Translations under genes and position numbers: made by a program
The notes under the pieces: generated by a model
The model's database searches: none
What the model was told of the DNA's origin: nothing
The model's input: only the letters and a program-made list of their open reading frames with translations
Shown here: piece after piece, positions 16,820 to 24,896 of the stretch
Layout of the letters: each line of letters begins with the position of its first letter
Position numbering within the stretch: the first letter of the stretch is position 1
Source of the DNA: JBEICQ01 sp046297395
GTDB taxonomy: Bacteria > Bacteroidota > Bacteroidia > UBA4408
Assembly: GCA_046297395.1 (NCBI GenBank)
Contig: JBKCNM010000020.1
Location: forward strand, 1-25,068
Length of the DNA: 25,068 nucleotides
Reading direction: 5' to 3'

Positions 16820-17593
16820 ATGTGGATGGGAATAAAAAGTAAGTTGTTGAAGTTGTACTATTGGCCTTGTAATTCTCCTCAGGAAACAAACAGGTTACAA
16901 AAAATCATCAGAGATACTGAGTGGGAATCGATTTCAGCGGAAATCAAAAAAGGAAATTTTCTGGATGTGGGATGCGGAGCGGGATATTCCTTGCTTTTGG
17001 CACAAAAGGAGGGGAATACCGTTTTTGGAGTAGATCCGTCGCCCGGCAGCCATGGTGTTGGCAGGCAAGGCTCGGCATATGACATCAAAGATATATCTAT
17101 TCAACAGGCATATGCAGAAAAACTTCCCTTTCCTGATGGGTGTTTCGATACAGTGTATTCATCACATGTGCTTGAACATGTGAATGACACAAAGAAAACA
17201 CTTCAGGAAATGTCTCGTGTCTTGCATGCTGATGGAGTTCTTATTATTGGTGTTCCAACGGCTGATATGGCAAAATTGAATCTATTGACATCACTGCTTT
17301 TTACCACCCATTTCAGATGGGTAAATTTCTTTTTATCGCCTTTTATTAATACTTCCAAAACCCATTTTTTTGAGTTATTTCTTCCCCGCTCTCACAGCCG
17401 GGAAGGTAGTAGCGTGTTGTATGACATGAAAAATTATCGTGTTGATGTATGGCGTAAACTCATTTCACAAACCTTTCAGATTCACAAAGTGATTTTACCT
17501 GCTTATTATCCCTATCCTGAATTTTTGCAGTTGTTTAAGTTAAAAAAGAATCATCGTAAATCAAGCAGTGTTTTTTTTGTATGCTCAAAGTAA
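16820..17593 (+). CDS. Class I SAM-dependent methyltransferase
   Basis: 257 residues from ATG 16820 (ATG 16826 is an equally good alternative; the in-frame TTG at 16769 gives an unlikely hydrophobic extension). Motif I is FLDVGCGAGYSLLLA (47-61), the acidic loop is FGVDPSP (69-75), and YSSHVLEHVNDTKKTLQEMSRVL is the Methyltransf_11-type motif after strand 4. The C-terminal third is aromatic and basic without recognised motifs. Such enzymes next to glycosyltransferases often O-methylate glycan sugars; here the acceptor is unknown and the link is inference. It lies 159 bases after the broken GT2 gene, and its last 13 bases overlap the following peptidase start. Confidence 0.85.
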   Translation: MWMGIKSKLLKLYYWPCNSPQETNRLQKIIRDTEWESISAEIKKGNFLDVGCGAGYSLLLAQKEGNTVFGVDPSPGSHGVGRQGSAYDIKDISIQQAYAEKLPFPDGCFDTVYSSHVLEHVNDTKKTLQEMSRVLHADGVLIIGVPTADMAKLNLLTSLLFTTHFRWVNFFLSPFINTSKTHFFELFLPRSHSREGSSVLYDMKNYRVDVWRKLISQTFQIHKVILPAYYPYPEFLQLFKLKKNHRKSSSVFFVCSK

Positions 17594-19938
17594 AAGCTCA
17601 TCCAACTATTTTTTTTGGCTTACTGTTATGCTGCTTGATGCCTGTCTGCTCAGCTTTTGCATTTTCAGATACGCGTTCTGATTCCATCGATATCACCAAA
17701 ATTAAGTTGGATTTAAATATCACTGATTTTGCCAATCAGATGATCCGTGGCAATGCTACTGTCTTTTTTACCCCAATTCATCACTCACCTCATATCAGGC
17801 TGGATCTGGTTGGTATGTCTGTTGATTCTGTTAAATTAAATGGCAACAACATTCCCTTTCAATATGATAGTAAGGTGCTGAAAGTTCAGCCTTCATCTGC
17901 TTTCGGTCAAGGGATGAATCAGGAACTGCTTGTGTTTTATAAGGGTTCCCCTCAGCGAGATTCAACATGGGGAGGGTTTTATTTTCAAAATGGAATCGCT
18001 TACAATATAGGTGTTGGCTTCAGCTCCCGACCACATAATTTAGGAAGACTTTGGTTTCCTTGCTTTGATAATTTTGTTGAGCGCTTTACTGTTCAAACAA
18101 AAGTCACCACGCTGTCTAATCACAAAGCATTTTGTGGCGGAACACTCCAGTCCAGGACAGATCTCCCTGATGGCACGGTGGCCTGGAATTGGGAGATGAA
18201 TGAACCAATTCCCTCCTACCTTGTCTCTGTTGCGGTTGGTCCTTACACAAGCATCAGTGGTACTTTTTCCGGAGTAAATGGCAATGTGCCGTTTATGCAT
18301 GGTGTTCTTCCGGCAGATTCAATCAGGCTGGTAAACTCATTTGTAAATCTCGAGTCCTGTTTTGATTTATATGAAAATCTCTTTGGTGCCTATCCTTTTT
18401 CAAGGGTAGGATATGTTGTTGTTCCATTCTCAGGAGGTGCCATGGAACATGCCTCAAACATAGCCTATGCCCGTATGTTGGTGAATGGTCAAACAACATA
18501 TGAATGCGATTATATGGCGCATGACTTGTCGCATATGTGGTTTGGTGACAAGGTTACCTGCAGTCATTCAAAAGACATGTGGTTAAATGAAGGATGGGCC
18601 ACTTTTGCCGGCTCTCTTTTTCGCGAACATATCAATGGAAGGGCAGCTTATGAAGATGAAATTCGTAAACGAAGAAATGATGTAATCAGGTTCGCTCACA
18701 TAGAAGAAGATGATTATTTAACGCTCTCTCAGATTCCGGAGGATTATACCTACGGAACCCATGTTTACAACAAGGGCGCTGATGTTGTCAATACCCTGAG
18801 AGGTTATCTGGGTGACAGTGTTTTTTTTCTTTGCGTAAGAAATTACTTGCAGGAGTTTGCTTTTCGTGATGTTTCCTCTGATAGCTTAAAGCATTCGTTT
18901 GAGCAGAGTTCAGGAAGATCTTTGGATGCATTCTTCAATACTTTCGTGCATCACTCGGGATTTTTAAATGTGGAGGTAGATTCTTTTCATGTAGCAGGAA
19001 GTAATGTGCCTTATCAGGTTTCGGTTTTTCTGCATCAATCATTGAAGGGTCCTGCCGTAAATTGTTCAGATTTTCCCGTAGAGATTACGCTGATAGATGC
19101 TCAAGGACATACCTATACTGCACCTGCTGTTTCATCTGAAGTGCCACAAATGATCTCACTCTCTTCTCCGGTTTTTCCCAAGGCGATTTTCGTTAATGAA
19201 CATGAAAAATCAGGTCTTGCGCAAACTGGAATAACAAAAACCATTGCAACGCCGGGAAACATAGCACTCGCACCCATTCAGTTTAATCTTACGCTACAGC
19301 AGCTATCAGACACGGCAGTCATCCGAGTTACACAGCATTATGTTCAACCCGATGGTTTTGATCCACTTTCAGGTTATCGGTGTTCCACTGAAAGATTTTT
19401 CTCCATAGAGGGAGTTTTCCCTGATACATTTGATGCAAGCGGGAGTTTTATTTACGATGGCAGAACTTTTTCCCCCTCGGGCACGCAATATCTCGACAAT
19501 CTCCTGCTAACAGAAACGGAAGACAGTCTTTTTCTTTTTTACAGAGAAAACCCTTCGCATCACTGGGCCATCTATCCTTATTACACCAAAATTGCCGGCA
19601 ATGTAAATGATAAGTATGGAACCATGCGAATTGATTCCTTGTTGCCGGGGCATTATGTGTTGGCAATGAAGGATGAAACAGCGGGAATGCAGAAAAACAA
19701 AGGTTTTTCAAGGGGCATGCAGGTATATCCCAATCCGGGTAATGATGCGGTTAGCATTGTTTTCTCAGATACCCAATCCCTTGGATTTATCAGAATCATC
19801 AATATGCAAGGTGCCCAGGTTTCTTACAGTGAAAATGTAAAATCGGGGGAATACCTCGATATTAAATCTCTAACACCCGGAATATATTTTGTTCATGCGG
19901 ATCATTATCCCCCGGTAAAATTGTGCGTAGCTCCTTGA
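17581..19938 (+). CDS. T9SS-secreted M1-family peptidase with HDxxH in place of HExxH
   Basis: 785 residues: a signal peptide (about 1-26), an N-terminal M1 beta-domain, then the catalytic domain. The substrate-side motif is GAMEH (286-290), a variant of GAMEN. The zinc site reads HDLSH (314-318) followed 18 residues later by Glu337 in WLNEGWATF, so all three zinc ligands are kept but the catalytic base Glu is Asp315. The downstream YNKGADVVNTLRGYLG block with the conserved Tyr is intact. The C-terminus (about 713-785, VYPNPGNDAVS and PGIYFVHAD) is a type A T9SS sorting domain, so the protein is exported to the surface or medium. M1 enzymes are aminopeptidases; Asp at the base usually weakens catalysis strongly, so it may be slow or act as a peptide-binding protein. 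The start overlaps the methyltransferase gene by 13 bases. Confidence 0.9.
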   Translation: MLKVKAHPTIFFGLLLCCLMPVCSAFAFSDTRSDSIDITKIKLDLNITDFANQMIRGNATVFFTPIHHSPHIRLDLVGMSVDSVKLNGNNIPFQYDSKVLKVQPSSAFGQGMNQELLVFYKGSPQRDSTWGGFYFQNGIAYNIGVGFSSRPHNLGRLWFPCFDNFVERFTVQTKVTTLSNHKAFCGGTLQSRTDLPDGTVAWNWEMNEPIPSYLVSVAVGPYTSISGTFSGVNGNVPFMHGVLPADSIRLVNSFVNLESCFDLYENLFGAYPFSRVGYVVVPFSGGAMEHASNIAYARMLVNGQTTYECDYMAHDLSHMWFGDKVTCSHSKDMWLNEGWATFAGSLFREHINGRAAYEDEIRKRRNDVIRFAHIEEDDYLTLSQIPEDYTYGTHVYNKGADVVNTLRGYLGDSVFFLCVRNYLQEFAFRDVSSDSLKHSFEQSSGRSLDAFFNTFVHHSGFLNVEVDSFHVAGSNVPYQVSVFLHQSLKGPAVNCSDFPVEITLIDAQGHTYTAPAVSSEVPQMISLSSPVFPKAIFVNEHEKSGLAQTGITKTIATPGNIALAPIQFNLTLQQLSDTAVIRVTQHYVQPDGFDPLSGYRCSTERFFSIEGVFPDTFDASGSFIYDGRTFSPSGTQYLDNLLLTETEDSLFLFYRENPSHHWAIYPYYTKIAGNVNDKYGTMRIDSLLPGHYVLAMKDETAGMQKNKGFSRGMQVYPNPGNDAVSIVFSDTQSLGFIRIINMQGAQVSYSENVKSGEYLDIKSLTPGIYFVHADHYPPVKLCVAP

Positions 19939-20068
19939 GCAATCCGTGGTGATTTTTTTTCTTCCATTATTTTTTAAAAGGATGAATACGAATGATGATG
20001 ATGATTTTTAGGAATAACTTAAAATGACACCTGCCTTCATTGTTCCATGTAAATTATTTTTAGCATAG

Positions 20069-21331
20069 CTATTTTGACGCAATCATCCGGTAGTTTCTGC
20101 TGTAATTGATTTTCGCGTTAAATTTTTCCTTCCACAGATGATAGGCACTTTTCCTGTAGGCAGCCATTTCATTTTCCGGCAATTGATAAAAGTACATAAT
20201 GGCTTCAAAAACTTCTTCCGGAGAGGTTACCTCATTCAAAAGAATTCCGGTAATGTGATTTTCTACGATTTCCGGAATGCCCCCAACGGCAGGGGCTGCA
20301 GCAGGTATTCCACGGGCCATTGCTTCCATGAGTGAAACGGGCAATCCTTCTGTCTCTGAGCAATTAATGATCAGGTCGATATAATGATTATCCAGAAATT
20401 CCATGACCTTGTGCTTGCTCATGCCTCCTTTTAAAATACATTCTACTGAGGGGTTGGCGCCCAGTTTCTCTTGTATGATTTTCTTAAATATTTCATATTC
20501 GGCGGCTCCGTCGCCAATATGAATCCACCGAATGGGATGACGCATTTTTTCGAGAGCAAACACTAGTCTTTCCAGTCTCTTTACCCTATTCACAAAGGAA
20601 AGAGACAATATTGTAAATGGCTCTTTTGAACTTTTTTGAGGAATGTTTTTGGCTTCAATCACTCCCAGGTAGCTGGTGATAAATTTGTTTGGGTCCAGTG
20701 TTGGAAATTTGTTCAACAAAAAATTTCTTCCCTGATTCGAAACCATGAAAAAAGAATCAACTTCTTCAAATATTTTTTTTCGGAAGGGGAGATATCCCTT
20801 TTTATTTCTTTCGAAATAGATATCCCATGCGTGCATCTTACTGAACACTTTGATGTTCTTGTATTTTTTTTTCAGCCATAAGAGGCTCAACATATATTCT
20901 GTGCACCAATACGAATATAAAATGACGGATTCGTTTTCCTTTAGAAGATTCTCTAAGTATTGATCAAAGTATTTTTCAAATTTTCTTGCCCTCAAATAAC
21001 AATCAATCATTGTTTTTATCACAATGCCTGAAACAGGAATTTGTAAAAAGGTAGTGATGGCATGCAATTCTGACCATATTTCCTTTGAAAACAGGTACCT
21101 GATTCCTTTGATTTTATCCCATGCAGTCAGCTCGGTATTAAAAACTTTGGTACGACTCAGGTATTTTTCATAATAGCTTTCTTTGTTAAAGTTCTTGGGC
21201 TGATAATTTGGCAGAACCATATATACATCAGCTCCCTGTTCAGTTAAACACTCAAATTCATCTTCAAAATAGGACTCCCCGATGCTAAAAGGAAATCTTG
21301 TCAGCAAATACACAATTTTTTGAGCTCCCAT
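20069..21331 (-). CDS. Glycosyltransferase family 4
   Basis: 420 residues from the ATG at 21331; an in-frame TTG 12 bases upstream adds only four residues and is less likely. The N-terminal half (KIVYLLTRFPFSIGESYFEDE) is the GT-B acceptor domain. The C-terminal half carries FTILSLSFVNRVKRLERLVFAL, the IHIGDGAAEYE loop and the EX7E motif Glu328-Glu336 in ETEGLPVSLMEAMA, the retaining GT4 signature that binds the nucleotide-sugar. It is cytoplasmic and probably adds a sugar to a lipid-linked surface glycan; the sugar is not predictable. It converges on the M1 peptidase gene with 130 bases between, in which no convincing terminator was found. TAAATTTG at 21430-21423 is a possible -7 element. 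Confidence 0.88.
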   Translation of the reverse strand: MGAQKIVYLLTRFPFSIGESYFEDEFECLTEQGADVYMVLPNYQPKNFNKESYYEKYLSRTKVFNTELTAWDKIKGIRYLFSKEIWSELHAITTFLQIPVSGIVIKTMIDCYLRARKFEKYFDQYLENLLKENESVILYSYWCTEYMLSLLWLKKKYKNIKVFSKMHAWDIYFERNKKGYLPFRKKIFEEVDSFFMVSNQGRNFLLNKFPTLDPNKFITSYLGVIEAKNIPQKSSKEPFTILSLSFVNRVKRLERLVFALEKMRHPIRWIHIGDGAAEYEIFKKIIQEKLGANPSVECILKGGMSKHKVMEFLDNHYIDLIINCSETEGLPVSLMEAMARGIPAAAPAVGGIPEIVENHITGILLNEVTSPEEVFEAIMYFYQLPENEMAAYRKSAYHLWKEKFNAKINYSRNYRMIASK

Positions 21332-21422
21332 GACCGAGTCCAAAAGTAATATTATTAATGAAAAAATGTTTGAACATGATTTTTCGATTCTTTGAAATGC
21401 CTGGAATCAAACCTCTGCAAAG

Positions 21423-21430
21423 CAAATTTA
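21423..21430 (-). promoter_or_regulatory. Candidate -7 element TAAATTTG for the GT4 gene
   Basis: Exact TAnnTTTG on the - strand, 92 bases before the ATG at 21331. No TTG was found at 17-23 bases further upstream, so support is limited to the -7 half. Confidence 0.3.
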
Positions 21431-21508
21431 TACTGATGATTGCAAGGCTTGTTTAAGTTGTTCAATGAAAGATTCCCCATGAAGATGCAAGATTGAGTCA
21501 ATATTTTA

Positions 21509-21536
21509 TTGCTTTAAAAAGCAAATAGAATCTATT
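21509..21536. repeat. Two abutting small inverted repeats
   Basis: TTGCTTT-AA-AAAGCAA occupies 21509-21524 and AATAG-AAT-CTATT follows at 21524-21536, sharing one base. Both are perfect but AT-rich, so they could be chance in this gap, or operator-like sites or stem-loops in the leader of the GT4 transcript. Confidence 0.4.
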
Positions 21537-21584
21537 GTAGAAGCACTTATTAAAAATCAATATGGGAATAAGGGGCCGATGTAA

Positions 21585-21608
21585 ACAACGAGTAACATTA
21601 CTCGTTGT
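21585..21608. terminator. Perfect 11-base inverted repeat, terminator-like hairpin
   Basis: Arms ACAACGAGTAA (21585-21595) and TTACTCGTTGT (21598-21608) flank the bases CA; in RNA a 10-base stem with an ACAU loop is likely. On the + strand it is followed by ATTTTCC, a weak U-tract, and on the - strand by only TTT interrupted by A. It lies about 170 bases downstream of the GH25 stop and 254 bases upstream of the GT4 start. A factor-independent terminator, an RNA-processing stem or a dimeric protein-binding site all fit. Confidence 0.45.
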
Positions 21609-21777
21609 ATTTTCCTTGTTTCTTAATGTAAAGTGAAAGTAAAACACGATTGAATTGATTCCTCTGGATTTTGATTCAACGCAATGTGATGACAAGCTTA
21701 TACAAATGCCAGTAATTTGTATCAAACCAATAAGAGGAATTGAAATGATGATGCGATGCTATCTGAAGGAGGCTTGG

Positions 21778-22515
21778 TTAGGGAATCACCAATTCTTCGA
21801 GATTCAGCTTACACACATTGAGGTCTACATCATGAGAAATACCTTTAATTCTGCCTTTGCAGGTATGCTGCCAGATGGCCCAATCTTCCCATCCATGAGG
21901 AATTACAGGTTCTTCGCGATCGCGGTAATCTGCAACCCATAAACGATATTCCCTCACCATGTCTTTCATGTGCGTGGAAAAGTAGCGGTTCCAAAAATGG
22001 GTATTTGTGTAAATAATGGGTCTTACGCCCAGGGTTTCCTCAATCTCCCGGATCATGATTTTCAGGTTGGCAACATAGATGCGGGGATTCAATTTGCCAT
22101 AACCGCGTTCTCCCTCCACATCAATAACAGGTGCAAGGTGACCGGATGAGAAGTTTACGGTGGAAAGAAATAGTTTCGCCTGGTCTTTTCCATTGGCATA
22201 GGGCCTAAAGAAATGATAAGCACCTTTTTTGAGGTGAGATCCAATGTTTTCCCAGTGGTAATTGAATTTTCGGTCAATCAGTTTCGATCCTTCAGTGGCT
22301 TTGCAAAAAACAAAGGAGATATTTGAATCAAGCAGATTAAAATTAACAGTTTGGTAGCGGCTGATGTCAATGCCGAAACAAGATGTTTTGGATTCTTCAC
22401 AGGAAGAGAATTTTTCCGGAATAAATTTCCTGAAAGTGCTGTTTTTTGCCCCCTGAACAACAGAGACAAGCAAAGCAATTGTGAGAATCAGCGAAATTTT
22501 GCCTTTGTGTTTCAT
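21778..22515 (-). CDS. Secreted glycoside hydrolase family 25 muramidase
   Basis: 245 residues from ATG 22515, which starts a clear signal peptide (MKHKGKISLILTIALLVSVV then QGA); an upstream in-frame start would bury it. The GH25 active-site acids are present in order: Asp50 in GIDISRYQ, Asp132 and Glu134 in VIDVEG, Asp196 in WVADY, and Asp231 in the closing DVDLN. GH25 lysozymes cut the beta-1,4 bond between N-acetylmuramic acid and N-acetylglucosamine in peptidoglycan. It would act in the periplasm or outside; no cell-wall-binding repeats or T9SS domain follow, and the length is that of the catalytic domain alone. The NamZ-like gene 1.2 kb away handles related substrates. Confidence 0.92.
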   Translation of the reverse strand: MKHKGKISLILTIALLVSVVQGAKNSTFRKFIPEKFSSCEESKTSCFGIDISRYQTVNFNLLDSNISFVFCKATEGSKLIDRKFNYHWENIGSHLKKGAYHFFRPYANGKDQAKLFLSTVNFSSGHLAPVIDVEGERGYGKLNPRIYVANLKIMIREIEETLGVRPIIYTNTHFWNRYFSTHMKDMVREYRLWVADYRDREEPVIPHGWEDWAIWQHTCKGRIKGISHDVDLNVCKLNLEELVIP

Positions 22516-22555
22516 TTTATTTCTCTTATATGCAAAACTAATTCTAGGGTTTCGA

Positions 22556-22563
22556 CAAAAGTA
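22556..22563 (-). promoter_or_regulatory. Candidate -7 element TACTTTTG for the GH25 gene
   Basis: Exact TAnnTTTG on the - strand, 40 bases before the start codon. A second exact match, TAGTTTTG, lies at 22540-22533, closer to the gene. Neither has a TTG at ideal -33 spacing. Confidence 0.45.
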
Positions 22564-22604
22564 AACCAATTGGATTTATTTTTCACATACATATGTTAAC
22601 AACC

Positions 22605-23615
22605 TCAAAAATTGTTCCACAAATCAATGAGTTTTTTGAAGTCATCCGGTAGTTCTGACTCAAAGTGCATCCTTTTCCCGGTGCGTGGATGAGTAAAAGA
22701 GAGGGTTTTGGCATGAAGCGCCTGTCGGGGCATGGCAACAAAGCATTTTGCAATAAAATCTTTGTATTGCCCACTATGGTTTCCCCTGAGCACTTTGCTG
22801 CCGCCATAAGTCTCATCAGAGAATATCGGATGCCCCAGATGTTTCATGTGAACCCTTATCTGATGTGTTCTCCCAGTTTCCAGCTTGCATTCTAATAGAC
22901 TCACATGGGCAAAAGCCTGCAAAACTCGATAATGGGTGATGGCTCTTTTGCCTTCACTTTCAGGCCCGGTTACTTCCATGATTTTTCTGTTTTTCGGACT
23001 TCTGCCCAGCTGGTTGTCAATGGTACCTGAGGCTTCTGGCATTTGGCCCCATACCATGGCCCAATACAGTCTCTCAATGCTGTGATCAAAGAACTGTCGC
23101 GCCAGGTGAGCCATACTCAATTCATCCTTTGCCAGTACAAGTATGCCCGAAGTATCCTTGTCAATTCTGTGGACTAATCCCGGTCTTGGGTATTCACCCC
23201 CCAAACTGGGCAAGTCACGGAAGTGATAAACGAGCGCATTGACAAGTGTTCCGGAATAATTGCCGTATGCGGGGTGCACAACCATACCGGCTGCTTTGTT
23301 AACTACTATCACATGATCGTCTTCGTAAAGGATGTTAAGAGGGATGTTCTCCGCTTTTAGTTCATCTGTCTTTACAGGGTATGGCAGCACAATAGAAATC
23401 CGGTCCATAGGTTTAACGCGGTAGTTTGATTTAACCGCCTTGTCATTCACCAGAATATTGCCACTGCCGGCCGCTGCCTGTATTTTAGTCCGGGAAGCAT
23501 TTTCTATGCGGTTCATGAGAAACTTATCAATCCGCATTGGCTCCTGACCCTTGTCAATCATGATGGCAAAATGTTCAACGAGATCACCCTCTTTTTCTTC
23601 TGATTCATTTTCCAT
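22605..23615 (-). CDS. rluD: RluA/RluD-family 23S rRNA pseudouridine synthase
   Basis: 336 residues from the ATG at 23615; a GTG three codons upstream is an alternative. An S4 RNA-binding domain occupies about 26-75 (MRIDKFLMNRIENASRTKIQ) and the catalytic domain follows. The catalytic motif HRIDKDTSG (149-157) contains Asp152, the nucleophile of the family, and ETGRTHQIRVHMKHLGHPIFSDETYGG is the second conserved block, with the GRTHQIRVH core. RluD makes pseudouridines 1911, 1915 and 1917 in helix 69 of 23S rRNA. The S4 domain and the acidic N-terminal tail are usual in Bacteroidota homologues. Exact target among RluA-type enzymes (RluA, RluC, RluD) is inferred. The gene diverges from the NamZ-like gene across 61 bases. 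Confidence 0.88.
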   Translation of the reverse strand: MENESEEKEGDLVEHFAIMIDKGQEPMRIDKFLMNRIENASRTKIQAAAGSGNILVNDKAVKSNYRVKPMDRISIVLPYPVKTDELKAENIPLNILYEDDHVIVVNKAAGMVVHPAYGNYSGTLVNALVYHFRDLPSLGGEYPRPGLVHRIDKDTSGILVLAKDELSMAHLARQFFDHSIERLYWAMVWGQMPEASGTIDNQLGRSPKNRKIMEVTGPESEGKRAITHYRVLQAFAHVSLLECKLETGRTHQIRVHMKHLGHPIFSDETYGGSKVLRGNHSGQYKDFIAKCFVAMPRQALHAKTLSFTHPRTGKRMHFESELPDDFKKLIDLWNNF

Positions 23616-23676
23616 TTGCGTCACTTTTTCTGATATTTGCGGCTAATTAATTCAAATTTTAATAACCTTCGCCCTC

Positions 23677-24876
23677 ATGAAACAATTTTGCGGGTATTTT
23701 ATTTGGTGCTGTCTTGCTATTCAGTCTATTTTTTTATGTCCATCTGCACATGCGCAAATTCCCATCAAGCCTGAAAGGGTCACTGTTGGCGCCGAACAAC
23801 TTGCCCGGTATGAGTTTTTGATTAAAGAAAAACGAATAGGGCTGGTGGTGAACCAAACTTCCATTGCTGAAGGTGTTCCCCTGCCTGACTTTTTATTGAG
23901 CCGGGGATTTAAGGTAAGTGCCATCTTCAGCCCAGAGCATGGATTTAACAGCAACAGAGAAGCGGGTGAACAGATTTCAGACGATGTTTATGTGACCAAC
24001 GGAAAAAATATTCCTGTATTCTCCCTCTACGGAAAAACCAAAAAACCTCAAGCCGAACAGCTCAAAAACATTGATATTCTTTTGTTTGATATACAGGATG
24101 TTGGAGCTAGGTTTTACACTTATCTGAGCACCCTGCATTATTGTATGGAGGCTGCAGCGGAAAGCCATCTGCCATTGGTGGTACTCGATCGGCCAAACCC
24201 GAATGGGCATTATGTTGATGGCCCGGTGCTTGAGCCCAATTGCCATTCTTTTGTAGGCATGCATCCCATCCCTGTTGTGCATGGCTGCACTTTGGGTGAA
24301 CTTGCTCTGATGATCAATGGAGAGAGATGGTTAACCCAAGGCCTGCAGTGTGAATTGCATGTTGTGCCATGTCTCACATATGACCACCATACACTTTACG
24401 AGTTGCCTGTTCCTCCCTCACCCAATCTGCGGGAGATGCAGGCAATTTATTTGTATCCTTCTCTTTGTCTGTTCGAGGGAACGGCTGTTTCGGTGGGAAG
24501 AGGTACTGAGAAACCCTTTACCTGCTATGGATTTCCGGGCTTCCGAAATCCCGATTTTTCATTTACACCCACAAGCAAAGCCGCAGTTTATCCGGGCATC
24601 AAATGCGGAGGCAGAGACCTCAATAAACTTGAGATGGACGAAATTCGCAAGAAGTGTTTTAGTTTGAATTTTCTCTTCGATGCATATCAAAACCGAAGTG
24701 ACAGCATGGTTTTTTTTAATTCATTTTTCGAAAAACTCGCAGGAACAAAAAGTCTTCGCAAACAAATACTCTCCGGCATGGATGAAAAATCCATCCGTCG
24801 TTCATGGCAAAAAAAAATCAATCGTTACAAAACCATTCGAAAAAAATACCTTTTATACCGAGACTATAATGAATAA
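23677..24876 (+). CDS. DUF1343 protein, NamZ-type exo-beta-N-acetylmuramidase (GH171)
   Basis: 399 residues with a signal peptide (about 1-26, AHA|Q). Family motifs are IGLVVNQTSI (54-63), SPEHGF (85-90), DIQDVGARFYTYLSTLHYC, LDRPNPNG and the GRGTEKPF block. DUF1343 proteins were shown in Bacillus subtilis (NamZ/YbbC) to release N-acetylmuramic acid from the non-reducing end of peptidoglycan fragments. By analogy this is a periplasmic exo-muramidase for wall recycling or scavenging. The C-terminus is basic and lacks a T9SS domain. The companions of the classical MurNAc recycling route (murQ, nagZ, amiD) are not in the window. Confidence 0.88.
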   Translation: MKQFCGYFIWCCLAIQSIFLCPSAHAQIPIKPERVTVGAEQLARYEFLIKEKRIGLVVNQTSIAEGVPLPDFLLSRGFKVSAIFSPEHGFNSNREAGEQISDDVYVTNGKNIPVFSLYGKTKKPQAEQLKNIDILLFDIQDVGARFYTYLSTLHYCMEAAAESHLPLVVLDRPNPNGHYVDGPVLEPNCHSFVGMHPIPVVHGCTLGELALMINGERWLTQGLQCELHVVPCLTYDHHTLYELPVPPSPNLREMQAIYLYPSLCLFEGTAVSVGRGTEKPFTCYGFPGFRNPDFSFTPTSKAAVYPGIKCGGRDLNKLEMDEIRKKCFSLNFLFDAYQNRSDSMVFFNSFFEKLAGTKSLRKQILSGMDEKSIRRSWQKKINRYKTIRKKYLLYRDYNE

Positions 24877-24896
24877 TTTAATACATCCCTCACATC

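Larger units (their letters stand above)
21332..21777. other. 446-base non-coding gap with inverted repeats
   Basis: No protein-like frame was found on either strand; short frames here lack any motif and run into the antisense of the GH25 gene. The gap is AT-rich and holds a perfect 11-base inverted repeat (21585-21608), two smaller adjoining ones (21509-21536) and one TAnnTTTG match on the - strand (21430-21423). It could hold the GH25 terminator and the promoter and leader of the GT4 gene. Confidence 0.6.

Noticed and set aside
19981..20010. Short GAT microsatellite and weak TAGC/GCTA hairpin region between the M1 and GT4 genes
   Set aside because: Repeat is only about four units and the nearby hairpin near 20062 has a four-base stem; neither supports a functional call.
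21498..21942. Small frames on both strands in the gap next to the GH25 gene (75 and 95 codons)
   Set aside because: One lacks any motif or start signal and the other runs antisense into the GH25 coding region; both look like chance frames.
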